From the NCBI GenBank assembly GCA_018828825.1, contig JAHJUV010000042.1, forward strand, positions 1 to 9,145: DNA of 9,145 nucleotides, read 5' to 3'. The notes below the pieces were generated by a model. That model had not been told where the DNA came from. It ran no database searches and was given only the letters and a program-made list of their open reading frames with translations. Position 1 is the first letter of the stretch. Each line of letters begins with the position of its first letter. This document shows, piece by piece, positions 1 to 5,945 of the stretch. A program made the translations under genes and the position numbers. This DNA comes from Planctomycetota bacterium (GTDB lineage Bacteria; Planctomycetota; Phycisphaerae; Sedimentisphaerales; UBA12454).

Positions 1-221
1 CCGCTGAAAAAGCCCAGTCTCAGCCCGACCAGCAGACAAAAAAGGATGCAACTAACAATGAGGGACTTATGATTCCTCTGCTGAAAAAGGAATCTGCCCC
101 GTCTGACGAGTCAAAAGATGAAGCCAAGTCTGATGAACCAAAAGACGAAACCGAGTCTGACGAGCCAAAAGACGAAACCAAGCCTGACGAGTCAAAAGAC
201 GAAACTGAAAAAGCGGAGTAA
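1..221 (+). CDS. 3' end of an unrecognised gene with an acidic repeat tail (5' end outside window)
   Basis: An open frame enters from the left edge (first full codon at 3) and stops at TAA 219-221, giving 72 visible C-terminal residues. The composition is strongly hydrophilic: first a Gln/Lys/Asp-rich stretch (AEKAQSQPDQQTKKD), then a short less polar segment (GLMIPLLKK), then four 9-residue repeats of the form (S/P)DE(S/P)KDE(T/A)(K/E), then KAE. Such a tail looks disordered and acidic with regularly spaced lysines. No domain is visible in the part present, so no function is proposed. The real-gene call rests on the uninterrupted frame, the period of exactly nine codons, and a hairpin terminator 36 nt after the stop. 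The opposite strand is also open here, but it reads as a Ser/Phe-rich mirror of the repeats and is judged a shadow. Confidence 0.7.
   Translation, partial: AEKAQSQPDQQTKKDATNNEGLMIPLLKKESAPSDESKDEAKSDEPKDETESDEPKDETKPDESKDETEKAE
102..209 (+). repeat. four in-frame 27-bp tandem repeats (9-residue acidic units)
   Basis: Four consecutive units at 102-128, 129-155, 156-182 and 183-209 encode SDESKDEAK, SDEPKDETE, SDEPKDETK and PDESKDETE. The copies differ at several third positions (gac/gat, gag/gaa), so the protein repeat is better conserved than the DNA. That is what selection on a peptide tail would leave. Unit number could vary between strains by slippage. Confidence 0.85.
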
Positions 222-328
222 ACCCCCACACCAATTTGCACTGTGATTGGACATTTTGAAAACCAGCCGAAATAACTTTTGGCTGTTTTCTTAAACTTCA
301 CTGCCACTATGTAAATTGGTGTGGGGGT
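222..328. repeat. 107-bp element bounded by a perfect 16-bp inverted repeat
   Basis: The left arm acccccacaccaattt (222-237) is the exact reverse complement of the right arm aaattggtgtgggggt (313-328). The left arm begins one base after the upstream stop codon. A further partial copy of the right arm, tgtgggggtt (337-346), lies 17 bp beyond the first and could pair with 221-230 instead. The interior holds a separate terminator-like hairpin (258-290). It could be a folded RNA 3' end, a small palindromic repeat or MITE-like insertion, or an operator. No target-site duplication is evident at its edges (taa on the left, aaa on the right), so the mobile reading is weak. Confidence 0.75.
258..292 (+). 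terminator. hairpin terminator for the upstream gene
   Basis: The stem gaaaaccagcc (258-268) pairs with ggctgttttc (281-290) with one bulged C, closing a 12-nt loop, and is followed by TT. The A-rich 5' side and T-rich 3' side fit an intrinsic terminator, though the T run is inside the stem and short. It sits 36 nt after the stop at 221 and before the sigma-factor gene, so it probably separates the two units. Confidence 0.55.
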
Positions 329-422
329 AAAATAGATGTGGGGGTTAACAGACACTCCTTTTTGGACGATATTAACTGCGGAAGAAAAGCTTTGATTAAA
401 GTCCTATAAAAGGAGTCTGCAA

Positions 423-1238
423 ATGACAGTTTTTGATACGACCATAAAAGAGTACCTGACCGAAATTGATGCCTCTCCGCTTCTCAGCTGGCAGGAGGAA
501 TGCGACCTGGCCAATCGGATAATCGAAGATGACGACCCCCAGGCTCGCGACCAGCTTGTAAGGAGCAATTTAAGACTGGTAGTCAGCATCGCGAAAAGAT
601 TCGCCACGGGCAAAACGTCTCTTGGCGACCTCATAGAGGAAGGAAATCTGGGGCTTATCCGCGCAGTCGATTCATTCGACCCGTCCGTTGGCGTGCGGTT
701 CAGTACTTATGCCGCCTGGTGGATAAAGCAGACAATCAAACGTGCACTCCTGCTCGACAGCGGCCCGCTTTCGGTGCCGACGTATATGGTCGAACTTGTC
801 AATCAGTACAAGCAGGTCGTTGCCGATTTGCAGGCGAAACTTGCCGACATTCCTACAGTTGAACAGATTGCCCAGGAAATGAAACTGCCGGCCAAGAAAA
901 TAAACGCTATAAAAGAAATTGCCGATTCAATCAATGCCCCATTGCAGGAAGAATCGCCCGACACACATCAAACTTTCCATGATGCAGTCAAACAGACATC
1001 AAATCATTTGCCGGAAGATGAAATCACCAACTCCGAGGAACTCAAAAAAATAGTCGAAATGCTCGATAAGCTCGAATCAAGGGAGGCCCAGATACTCAAG
1101 CTCCGCTTCGGTATCGACGGCAAGGAACCGTTGACATTGAAGCAAATAGGTGCTAAACTTGGTCTGACCCGTGAGAGAGTCAGGCAGCTTCAGCAAAGCG
1201 CCTTAAAACAGCTCAATGAGCTTATGAGCTATGAATAA
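423..1238 (+). CDS. sigma-70 family RNA polymerase sigma factor (RpoD/SigA-like, no region 1.1)
   Basis: A 271-residue sigma factor that would direct RNA polymerase core to promoters. Domains in order: region 1.2 (about 9-34, YLTEIDASPLLSWQEE); region 2 (about 45-110), with the core-binding DLIEEGNLGLIRAVD at 69-83 and the promoter-melting and -10 reading segment FSTYAAWWIKQTIKRAL at 93-109; region 3 (about 115-195, starting GPLSVPTYMVEL); region 4 (about 215-264), with LESREAQILKLRFG and the -35 helix-turn-helix LTLKQIGAKLGLTRERVRQL at 237-256. The acidic region 1.1 typical of many primary sigma factors is absent, and the chain starts directly at region 1.2. It could be a compact primary factor or a group 2 factor, so no symbol is given. 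The ATG has a good Shine-Dalgarno, aaaaggag at 408-415, 7 nt upstream. It is the first gene of a close-packed four-gene run; apt follows after 21 nt. Confidence 0.95.
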   Translation: MTVFDTTIKEYLTEIDASPLLSWQEECDLANRIIEDDDPQARDQLVRSNLRLVVSIAKRFATGKTSLGDLIEEGNLGLIRAVDSFDPSVGVRFSTYAAWWIKQTIKRALLLDSGPLSVPTYMVELVNQYKQVVADLQAKLADIPTVEQIAQEMKLPAKKINAIKEIADSINAPLQEESPDTHQTFHDAVKQTSNHLPEDEITNSEELKKIVEMLDKLESREAQILKLRFGIDGKEPLTLKQIGAKLGLTRERVRQLQQSALKQLNELMSYE

Positions 1239-1259
1239 CATTTTTCGCCTATTTAAAGA

Positions 1260-1787
1260 GTGGAAAAAAACGAGCTAAATCTTACTAATTACATCCGCAA
1301 TATACCCGATTGGCCCAAAAAGGGTATTTTGTTCAGGGATATTACCCCGCTTCTGGCTGACGGCGAAGCTTTTGCCAAAGCCGTCAAAACCATATCCGAC
1401 CGGTTCAGAGACGAAAAAATAGATTATGTCGCCGCCGTCGAGGCAAGAGGATTTATCTTTGGCGCCGCTGTGGCGGTAAATCTCGGCGCAGGTTTTGTCC
1501 CCATCCGCAAGAAAGGCAAACTGCCGTATAAAACAGAGTCCGTTACCTACGACCTCGAATACGGTACAGATACACTCGAAGTTCACAGCGATGCGTTAAA
1601 AAAAGGCTCAAAAGTTTTAATGGTCGATGACTTACTGGCGACCGGCGGAACTATGGCTGCCGCTTGCAAACTTGTTGAAAAAATCGGCGGAAAAATTGAA
1701 GCCGTCGCCTTTCTTATAGAGTTGAAAGAGCTTGGCGGCAGAAAAAAAATAGAGAACTATAATATCTCGGTCGAAATACAATTTTAG
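1260..1787 (+). CDS. apt: adenine phosphoribosyltransferase
   Basis: A 175-residue cytosolic enzyme of purine salvage that makes AMP and pyrophosphate from adenine and PRPP. The N-terminus YIRNIPDWPKKGILFRDITPLL (11-32) is the usual family opening. VEARGFIFG (60-68) and RKKGKLPY (83-90) match the substrate-loop region, and VLMVDDLLATGGTM (119-132) is the PRPP-binding signature with its two acidic residues. Length is normal for the family. The start is GTG: an in-frame stop at 1254-1256 excludes anything longer, no other start codon occurs before the conserved N-terminus, and the 10 residues before Tyr11 agree with known homologues. No spaced Shine-Dalgarno is visible; aaagag runs directly into the GTG. 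The 21-nt gap from the sigma gene suggests co-transcription and perhaps translational coupling. Gap to aroB is 16 nt. Confidence 0.95.
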   Translation: MEKNELNLTNYIRNIPDWPKKGILFRDITPLLADGEAFAKAVKTISDRFRDEKIDYVAAVEARGFIFGAAVAVNLGAGFVPIRKKGKLPYKTESVTYDLEYGTDTLEVHSDALKKGSKVLMVDDLLATGGTMAAACKLVEKIGGKIEAVAFLIELKELGGRKKIENYNISVEIQF

Positions 1788-1803
1788 TTTCGATAAAATA
1801 AAT

Positions 1804-2913
1804 ATGCGAAAGATTCAGGTAAAAATTCCTTCCTGTCCGAAAAGCAGCTATTGCATAGCTGTTGGCGCAGGGTCTCTGCCGAAGATTCTGGCGCAAATAA
1901 GGAAGTCTCTGCCGGGCAAAGAGCTTTTTTTAATCACAGATGCTAATGTCGTAAAGGCAAAACATCTTAAAAATCTGCTCGGCAAAGAAAAACTGCCACT
2001 GTTTATAATTACTCCCGCCGGCGAAAAATCGAAGAATATAAAAACCGTCATAAAAATCATCGAGGAAATGGAGAAAAAAGCACTCGGCAGGGATTGCGTC
2101 GTAATCGCGCTCGGCGGCGGAACTGTCGGGGATATCGCGGGCTTTGTCGCCGCTATCTACAAGCGGGGCGTTCCTGTAATTCAAATCCCGACAACCACAG
2201 TCTCGCAGGCCGATTCTTCCGTAGGCGGGAAAACAGGCGTCGATTCGTCAGTCAGCAAAAACGCCTTCGGTTCGTTTAAAAATCCGGCCGCGGTTTTTAT
2301 CGATGTAAGCACATTAAAGACCCTCGATAAAGAGCAGTTCAACACCGGACTTGTCGAATCGATTAAGCACGCTCTTATCGCCGATGAAGAATACCTGAAA
2401 TATTTGCAGAAAAATCTCAAGGTAATTCTTGCCCGAAAAGCCAAGCCGCTCGAGTATATCGCGGTCAAAAATTGCCGGATAAAGGCTTCTGTTGTCGAGG
2501 CCGACCCTTACGAAAAAAACAAAAGAAGAGTTCTTAACTACGGTCATACAATCGGCCACGCCGTCGAATCCGCCAGCAATTACAAAATCCTGCACGGCCA
2601 GGCCGTTGCGATTGGAATTATCGCGGCAAATATCATCGAGCAGAAACTCGGCTTCGGAGGAAAAGAAAGGCTTGCAGGGTTGAAAAAGCTGTTCGGCAAA
2701 CTCGATATCAGCCTGAAAATTCCAAAAACAATCACCAAAAGACAAATTCTTGATATAATAAGCAGGGACAAAAAGGCTGTTAAGAAATGGCCGCGGTTCG
2801 TCCTGCTCGAAAAGACAGGAAAGGTATTGTGCAAAAAAGGCCAATTCGCACATAAAACAGAACGTAAAATTGTTGAAGAAACGATTAATATTTTAATTAA
2901 GCAAAAATTTTAA
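1804..2913 (+). CDS. aroB: 3-dehydroquinate synthase
   Basis: A 369-residue enzyme converting DAHP to 3-dehydroquinate, the second step of the shikimate pathway; NAD and a divalent metal are cofactors in this family. Visible motifs: AGEKSKN (72-78); the NAD-binding GGGTVGDIAGFVAA (104-117); PTTTVSQADSSVGGKTGVD (129-147); SKN (151-153); GLVESIKHALI (182-192), with metal ligand Glu185 and active-site Lys188; NYGHTIGHAVE (245-255), with metal ligand His248; and LHGQAVAIGI (263-272), with metal ligand His264. All three expected metal ligands and the key lysines are present, so it should be active. The residue after TGV is Asp where many homologues have Asn. The ATG at 1804 has no clear Shine-Dalgarno (context is AT-rich). 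It lies 16 nt after apt and 12 nt before the aldolase-like gene. Other sugar-phosphate cyclases share the fold, but the motif set favours AroB. Confidence 0.96.
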   Translation: MRKIQVKIPSCPKSSYCIAVGAGSLPKILAQIRKSLPGKELFLITDANVVKAKHLKNLLGKEKLPLFIITPAGEKSKNIKTVIKIIEEMEKKALGRDCVVIALGGGTVGDIAGFVAAIYKRGVPVIQIPTTTVSQADSSVGGKTGVDSSVSKNAFGSFKNPAAVFIDVSTLKTLDKEQFNTGLVESIKHALIADEEYLKYLQKNLKVILARKAKPLEYIAVKNCRIKASVVEADPYEKNKRRVLNYGHTIGHAVESASNYKILHGQAVAIGIIAANIIEQKLGFGGKERLAGLKKLFGKLDISLKIPKTITKRQILDIISRDKKAVKKWPRFVLLEKTGKVLCKKGQFAHKTERKIVEETINILIKQKF

Positions 2914-2925
2914 GAAGGTGGAGCT

Positions 2926-3867
2926 ATGTTTAGAGAAAAGATTAAGGTTCTTGATTGCACTATCAGGGATGGCGGTTTGATTAATAATCACTATTTTACG
3001 GATGAATTTGTCCGCGCTGTATATAAAGCTGTCTCGGAGGCGGGAATCGACTATATAGAAATGGGTTATCGTTCATGCAGGTCCTTTGCGCCCGAAAGCG
3101 ATTACGGTCCGTGGAAATACTGTGACGACGAAAAAATCAGCCGAATAATCGACGGCATCGAATCAACTACAAAAATCTCAATTATGGTCGATGCTCACCG
3201 TGTTAAGGATCAACAGTTCAAACCGGTTGACCAGAGCCCGGTCGATATGATTCGTGTTGCCACTTATGTCAAAGACATAGACAAAGCAATTGCCATGCTC
3301 AACATTGCCCATGATTTAGGATATGAAACTACGGTAAATATAATGGCAATCTCGGCAGAAATTGAAAAAGACCTCGTCGAAGCTCTCGAACAGCTTGCCG
3401 AAACTCCTGTGCAGGTCGTTTATGTCGTTGACAGCTTTGGCTATTTCTACTGCGAACAAATTGAACACATTGTAAAACTCTATAGAAAGTTATTGCCGGG
3501 CAAAGAAATAGGTATCCACTGCCATAATAATCAGCAGCTTGCGTTTGCGAATACAATTGAGGGGATTATACACGATGCCAACTATGTTGACGGCTCCCTT
3601 TACGGCATCGGAAGAGGTGCGGGGAATTGTCCGCTTGAGCTTGTTATGGGGTTTCTGAAAAATCCAAAATTCCGTCTCGAACCTATTCTAAAAGTTATCG
3701 AAGATTATATGCTTCCAATGCGGAAGGAACTCGAGTGGGGCTATATGATACCTTATGTGATTACCGGAATTCTAAACGAACACCCCAGAGCAGCAATTGC
3801 AATGCGAAAAACAAAAGATAAGGACAAATACGCAGAATTCTATGAGCAAATACGTGATGTAATGTAG
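2926..3867 (+). CDS. DRE-TIM metallolyase-family aldolase-like protein (HOA-aldolase-like, substrate unknown)
   Basis: A 313-residue TIM-barrel protein of the HMGL-like / DRE-TIM superfamily, whose members do metal-dependent C-C bond cleavage or condensation. Seen: LDCTIRDGG (9-17), with Arg14 and metal-ligand Asp15; VDSFGYFY (168-175); the metal-binding HCHNNQ (198-203), with His198 and His200; and GIGRGAGNCPLE (227-238), the family's C-terminal glycine-rich signature. It most resembles the 4-hydroxy-2-oxovalerate aldolase side of the family, but the usual DGxHA segment reads DGGLI, so the catalytic His of true HOA aldolases is missing at that place. The partner acetaldehyde dehydrogenase is also absent, so aromatic meta-cleavage is unlikely. 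The start has a good Shine-Dalgarno (aaggtgg, 2915-2921). It is the last gene of the operon, 12 nt after aroB, followed by a terminator. The aroB link hints at an aromatic or cyclitol-related role, which is inference only. Confidence 0.87.
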   Translation: MFREKIKVLDCTIRDGGLINNHYFTDEFVRAVYKAVSEAGIDYIEMGYRSCRSFAPESDYGPWKYCDDEKISRIIDGIESTTKISIMVDAHRVKDQQFKPVDQSPVDMIRVATYVKDIDKAIAMLNIAHDLGYETTVNIMAISAEIEKDLVEALEQLAETPVQVVYVVDSFGYFYCEQIEHIVKLYRKLLPGKEIGIHCHNNQQLAFANTIEGIIHDANYVDGSLYGIGRGAGNCPLELVMGFLKNPKFRLEPILKVIEDYMLPMRKELEWGYMIPYVITGILNEHPRAAIAMRKTKDKDKYAEFYEQIRDVM

Positions 3868-3895
3868 CAAATAGGCTGATTTATAAGCGCAACAA

Positions 3896-3937
3896 AAAAG
3901 GGTTCAGAATCTTCTTCTTCCGAGCCCTTTTCGTTTC
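3896..3937 (+). terminator. intrinsic terminator after the sigma/apt/aroB/aldolase operon
   Basis: The 10-bp stem aaaagggttc (3896-3905) with gagccctttt (3922-3931), including one G-T wobble, closes a 16-nt pyrimidine-rich loop and is followed by cgttt. It begins 28 nt after the aldolase stop. An A run precedes the stem (3894-3899), so it could also stop transcription from the other strand. Confidence 0.8.
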
Positions 3938-4136
3938 ACCGGTTTCAAACTTCTATCTTCTTCCTAATGTAATATTATAAAACATTTGTGCTTTCATCAA
4001 GAGAAAATCCATGAAATCATAAAATTTTACTGTTTTAATATAAACACATTATACGTCCGGCATACCCACAATTTATTGTCGAATTACCTTTAAATTGCCA
4101 CAAGTTCAATTTAATCAGCGGGTTAAGCGAAATAAC
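3938..4136. other. AT-rich intergenic spacer, nothing definite
   Basis: This is the middle of the 328-nt gap between the aldolase-like gene and ffh. It is AT-rich and has no credible ORF, no tRNA-like cloverleaf, and no SRP RNA-like GC-rich hairpin despite the adjacent ffh. A weak inverted repeat (caagtt near 4101, aacttg near 4134) and the short palindrome acaatttattgt (about 4068-4079) are the only structures noticed. The downstream edge carries the putative ffh promoter. Confidence 0.5.
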
Positions 4137-4165
4137 TTGCAAAAACAGCCCATTTTATATAGAAT
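4137..4165 (+). promoter_or_regulatory. putative sigma-70 promoter for ffh
   Basis: The -35 box TTGCAA (4137-4142) and -10 box TAGAAT (4160-4165) are separated by exactly 17 bp. They match the bacterial consensus at 4 of 6 and 5 of 6 positions. Transcription would begin near 4172, leaving a leader of about 24 nt before the ffh ATG. The match is by eye in AT-rich DNA, where chance matches are common. Confidence 0.45.
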
Positions 4166-4195
4166 CATCCCTCTTTATAAACTGGTTAATATCTT

Positions 4196-5623
4196 ATGTT
4201 TGATGCACTAACCGAAAAATTTAATAATGTTTTCCGCACGCTTACCAATCGCGGCAGGATAACCGAAGCGAATATCTCCGATGCTATGAACGAGGTTCGC
4301 AAGGCCCTGCTCGAAGCGGATGTCAATTACCACGTCGTAAAACAGTTCTGCAAGGATGTCAGGACCGCCGCCATCGGCGCCGAGGTTATAAAGTCTCTGC
4401 ACCCCGGCCAGGTAATGGTAAAAATCGTCAACGATGAGCTAACAAAACTTATGGGGCCGGAAGATTCGAAGATTTATTTTGTTTCTCCTGGCCCGACTGT
4501 CATTCTGCTTGCAGGCCTGCAGGGCAGCGGTAAAACCACCACCGCAGGCAAACTCGGAAAGTACATCGTCTCTAAAGGCAAAAAGCCACTTCTTGTTGCC
4601 GATGACCTCCAAAGACCCGCCGCCGTTGACCAGCTTGTTGTTCTTGGTCAGCAATTGAACATTGACGTTTACAGCGAGCCGGGTTCGAAAGATGCCGTAA
4701 AAGTGGCTAAAAAGGGCTTAAAACACGCCCAAAATAACGGCTACGATGTTGTCATTCTCGATACCGCCGGCAGATTGCACATCGACGAAGAAATGATGGA
4801 CGAAGTCGCCAACGTTGCAAAGGCAACCAGCCCTCATCAAATCTTTCTTGTCTGCGATTCAATGACCGGCCAGGACGCCGTCAACAGCGCAAAGGAGTTC
4901 AACGAAAGACTTGAGCTTGATGGTGTAATCCTTACCAAGCTCGACGGCGATGCAAGAGGCGGGGCGGCCCTGAGTGTTAAAGCCGTTACCGGCAAACCGA
5001 TAAAATTCATCGGCGTCGGCGAAAAATTAGACAAACTCGAAGAATTCCACCCTGACCGTATGGCAAGCCGAATCCTCGGTATGGGCGATGTCGTTTCGCT
5101 CGTTGAAAAGGCCCAACAGCAGTTCGATGCCGAAGAAGCCGAGAAAATGCAGAAGAAAATGGCCAAGGGAACCTTCGGTTTTGACGATTTTTTAAAGCAG
5201 ATGCAAACTGTCCGGAAAATGGGCGGAATGGCCGATATGCTCAAAATGATGCCCGGAATGGGCGGTAAAATGGCCGATTTGGACATCGATGACAAAGAAA
5301 TGGTAAAAATTGAGGCAATAATTCACTCAATGACCCTTGAGGAAAGAAAAAATCCGGATATAATCAACCCCTCGCGCAGGAGGCGCATCGCCGCAGGCTC
5401 AGGGACAGGCCAGTATGATGTATCCGGTTTGATAAAGACTTTTGAGCGGAGCCGCGGTATGCTCAAGGCCCTTTCGGGCGGCGCGATGGGCGGCTTCAAG
5501 ACCCTTATGAGTGACGGCGGTATGGATGCTATCGGCTCGATGATGAGTCAGGGAAGAAAAATAAAACAACGCTCAAAAAGAAAGCGGAAAATAAAAAGGA
5601 AGGGCAAAACGATACGCCGGTAG
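4196..5623 (+). CDS. ffh: signal recognition particle protein Ffh (SRP54 GTPase)
   Basis: A 475-residue GTPase that binds SRP RNA and signal sequences and delivers ribosomes to FtsY at the membrane. The N domain (about 1-90) has EVRKALLEADVN (33-44). The G domain (about 95-300) has the P-loop GLQGSGKTT (107-115), DDLQRPAAVDQL (136-147), DTAGRL (189-194), TKLD (247-250) and GDARGGAALS (251-260). The methionine-rich M domain (about 325-450) has MPGMGGKM and the RNA-binding RRRRIAAGSGT (394-404). DLQRPAA replaces the commoner DTYRPAA, otherwise motifs are normal. The tail from about residue 454 is very Lys/Arg-rich. The ATG at 4196 gives the standard MFDALTEKF opening but has no Shine-Dalgarno. 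A small gene follows after 14 nt in the -1 frame. That frame is open back to 5515, inside the ffh end, so the exact C-terminus deserves caution. Confidence 0.96.
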   Translation: MFDALTEKFNNVFRTLTNRGRITEANISDAMNEVRKALLEADVNYHVVKQFCKDVRTAAIGAEVIKSLHPGQVMVKIVNDELTKLMGPEDSKIYFVSPGPTVILLAGLQGSGKTTTAGKLGKYIVSKGKKPLLVADDLQRPAAVDQLVVLGQQLNIDVYSEPGSKDAVKVAKKGLKHAQNNGYDVVILDTAGRLHIDEEMMDEVANVAKATSPHQIFLVCDSMTGQDAVNSAKEFNERLELDGVILTKLDGDARGGAALSVKAVTGKPIKFIGVGEKLDKLEEFHPDRMASRILGMGDVVSLVEKAQQQFDAEEAEKMQKKMAKGTFGFDDFLKQMQTVRKMGGMADMLKMMPGMGGKMADLDIDDKEMVKIEAIIHSMTLEERKNPDIINPSRRRRIAAGSGTGQYDVSGLIKTFERSRGMLKALSGGAMGGFKTLMSDGGMDAIGSMMSQGRKIKQRSKRKRKIKRKGKTIRR

Positions 5624-5637
5624 AACAGAAACCATCG

Positions 5638-5937
5638 TTGACGGAGTTTCTTGAAATAGTCGCGAGAAAAACCGATGATGCTTTTGGAAAACAGTTCAGG
5701 GATTTTTTCGGCGACAACAAAGGCTCAGCACAATTGGCGATGCTCGTAAGCCCGACAAAAGATGAAATTGACCAGCTGAAAAAAGCTGTTGCGATAATGA
5801 CCGAGGCCGAAAAGAAAGACGCCGAAAAGCTCGGCGACCTGCAGGTCAAAAAAATAGCAGAAGATGCAAAAATCGATATAGCGTTATTTACAATATTTAT
5901 AAATGGCTATGCACTATATTGCAAAAAGGCAACATAA
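5638..5937 (+). CDS. small unrecognised helical protein downstream of ffh
   Basis: A 99-residue frame from TTG 5638 to TAA 5935-5937. It is not recognised. The sequence is charged and mostly helix-forming: TEFLEIVARKTDDAFGKQF, then GSAQLAMLVSPTKDEIDQL, then a heptad-like Lys/Glu/Ala segment, ending with a more hydrophobic block (IALFTIFINGYALY) and CKKAT. There is no signal peptide; the final block is too short and mixed to be a confident membrane segment. The start is the problem. TTG 5638 is the only start codon in this frame after its last stop (5512-5514), and it lacks a Shine-Dalgarno. The frame stays open upstream for 41 codons as a Lys/Glu-rich linker. Translation by coupling to ffh, by -1 frameshift from ffh, or an assembly indel are all possible. 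It ends 8 nt before the restriction-modification ATG. A role with SRP or with the R-M enzyme is guesswork. Confidence 0.6.
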   Translation: MTEFLEIVARKTDDAFGKQFRDFFGDNKGSAQLAMLVSPTKDEIDQLKKAVAIMTEAEKKDAEKLGDLQVKKIAEDAKIDIALFTIFINGYALYCKKAT

Positions 5938-5945
5938 AAAAATTT

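Noticed and set aside
318..346. G-quadruplex from the two G5 runs
   Set aside because: Only two G runs are present on the strand within range; four are needed for an intramolecular quadruplex.
20..355. Minus-strand open frame of 111 codons, Ser/Phe-rich
   Set aside because: It mirrors the acidic repeat gene on the + strand and crosses the inverted repeat; composition is a by-product of the 27-bp repeats.
345..375. Promoter for the sigma gene: TTAACA (345-350) and TATTAA (370-375)
   Set aside because: Spacing is 19 bp and the -10 matches only 4 of 6; too weak to list as a feature, though some promoter must lie in 292-422 if the gene is not read through.
2314..2853. Minus-strand open frame of 179 codons inside aroB
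   Set aside because: It lies wholly antisense to a well-conserved aroB with all active-site motifs, has no recognisable domain, and no promoter or ribosome site.
4115..4174. Minus-strand 17-codon ORF with agaggg upstream in the ffh leader region
   Set aside because: Too short, no conservation evidence possible, and the purine run is weak; chance expectation in AT-rich DNA.
3938..4195. Possible SRP RNA or other structured RNA next to ffh
   Set aside because: The region is AT-rich with only 5-6 bp stems; no GNAR-tetraloop hairpin or long helix of the SRP RNA type was found.
4837..5295. Minus-strand open frame of 152 codons inside ffh
   Set aside because: Ser/Pro-rich shadow of the Met/Lys-rich M domain and G domain codons; no family resemblance.
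5529..5849. Minus-strand open frame of 106 codons over the ffh / small-gene junction
   Set aside because: Ser/Phe-rich shadow of a Lys/Glu-rich + strand region; no start signal.
5919..5945. TTG 5919 as start of the restriction-modification gene
   Set aside because: No ribosome site, overlaps the preceding frame, and adds residues not expected in the family; ATG 5946 fits better.
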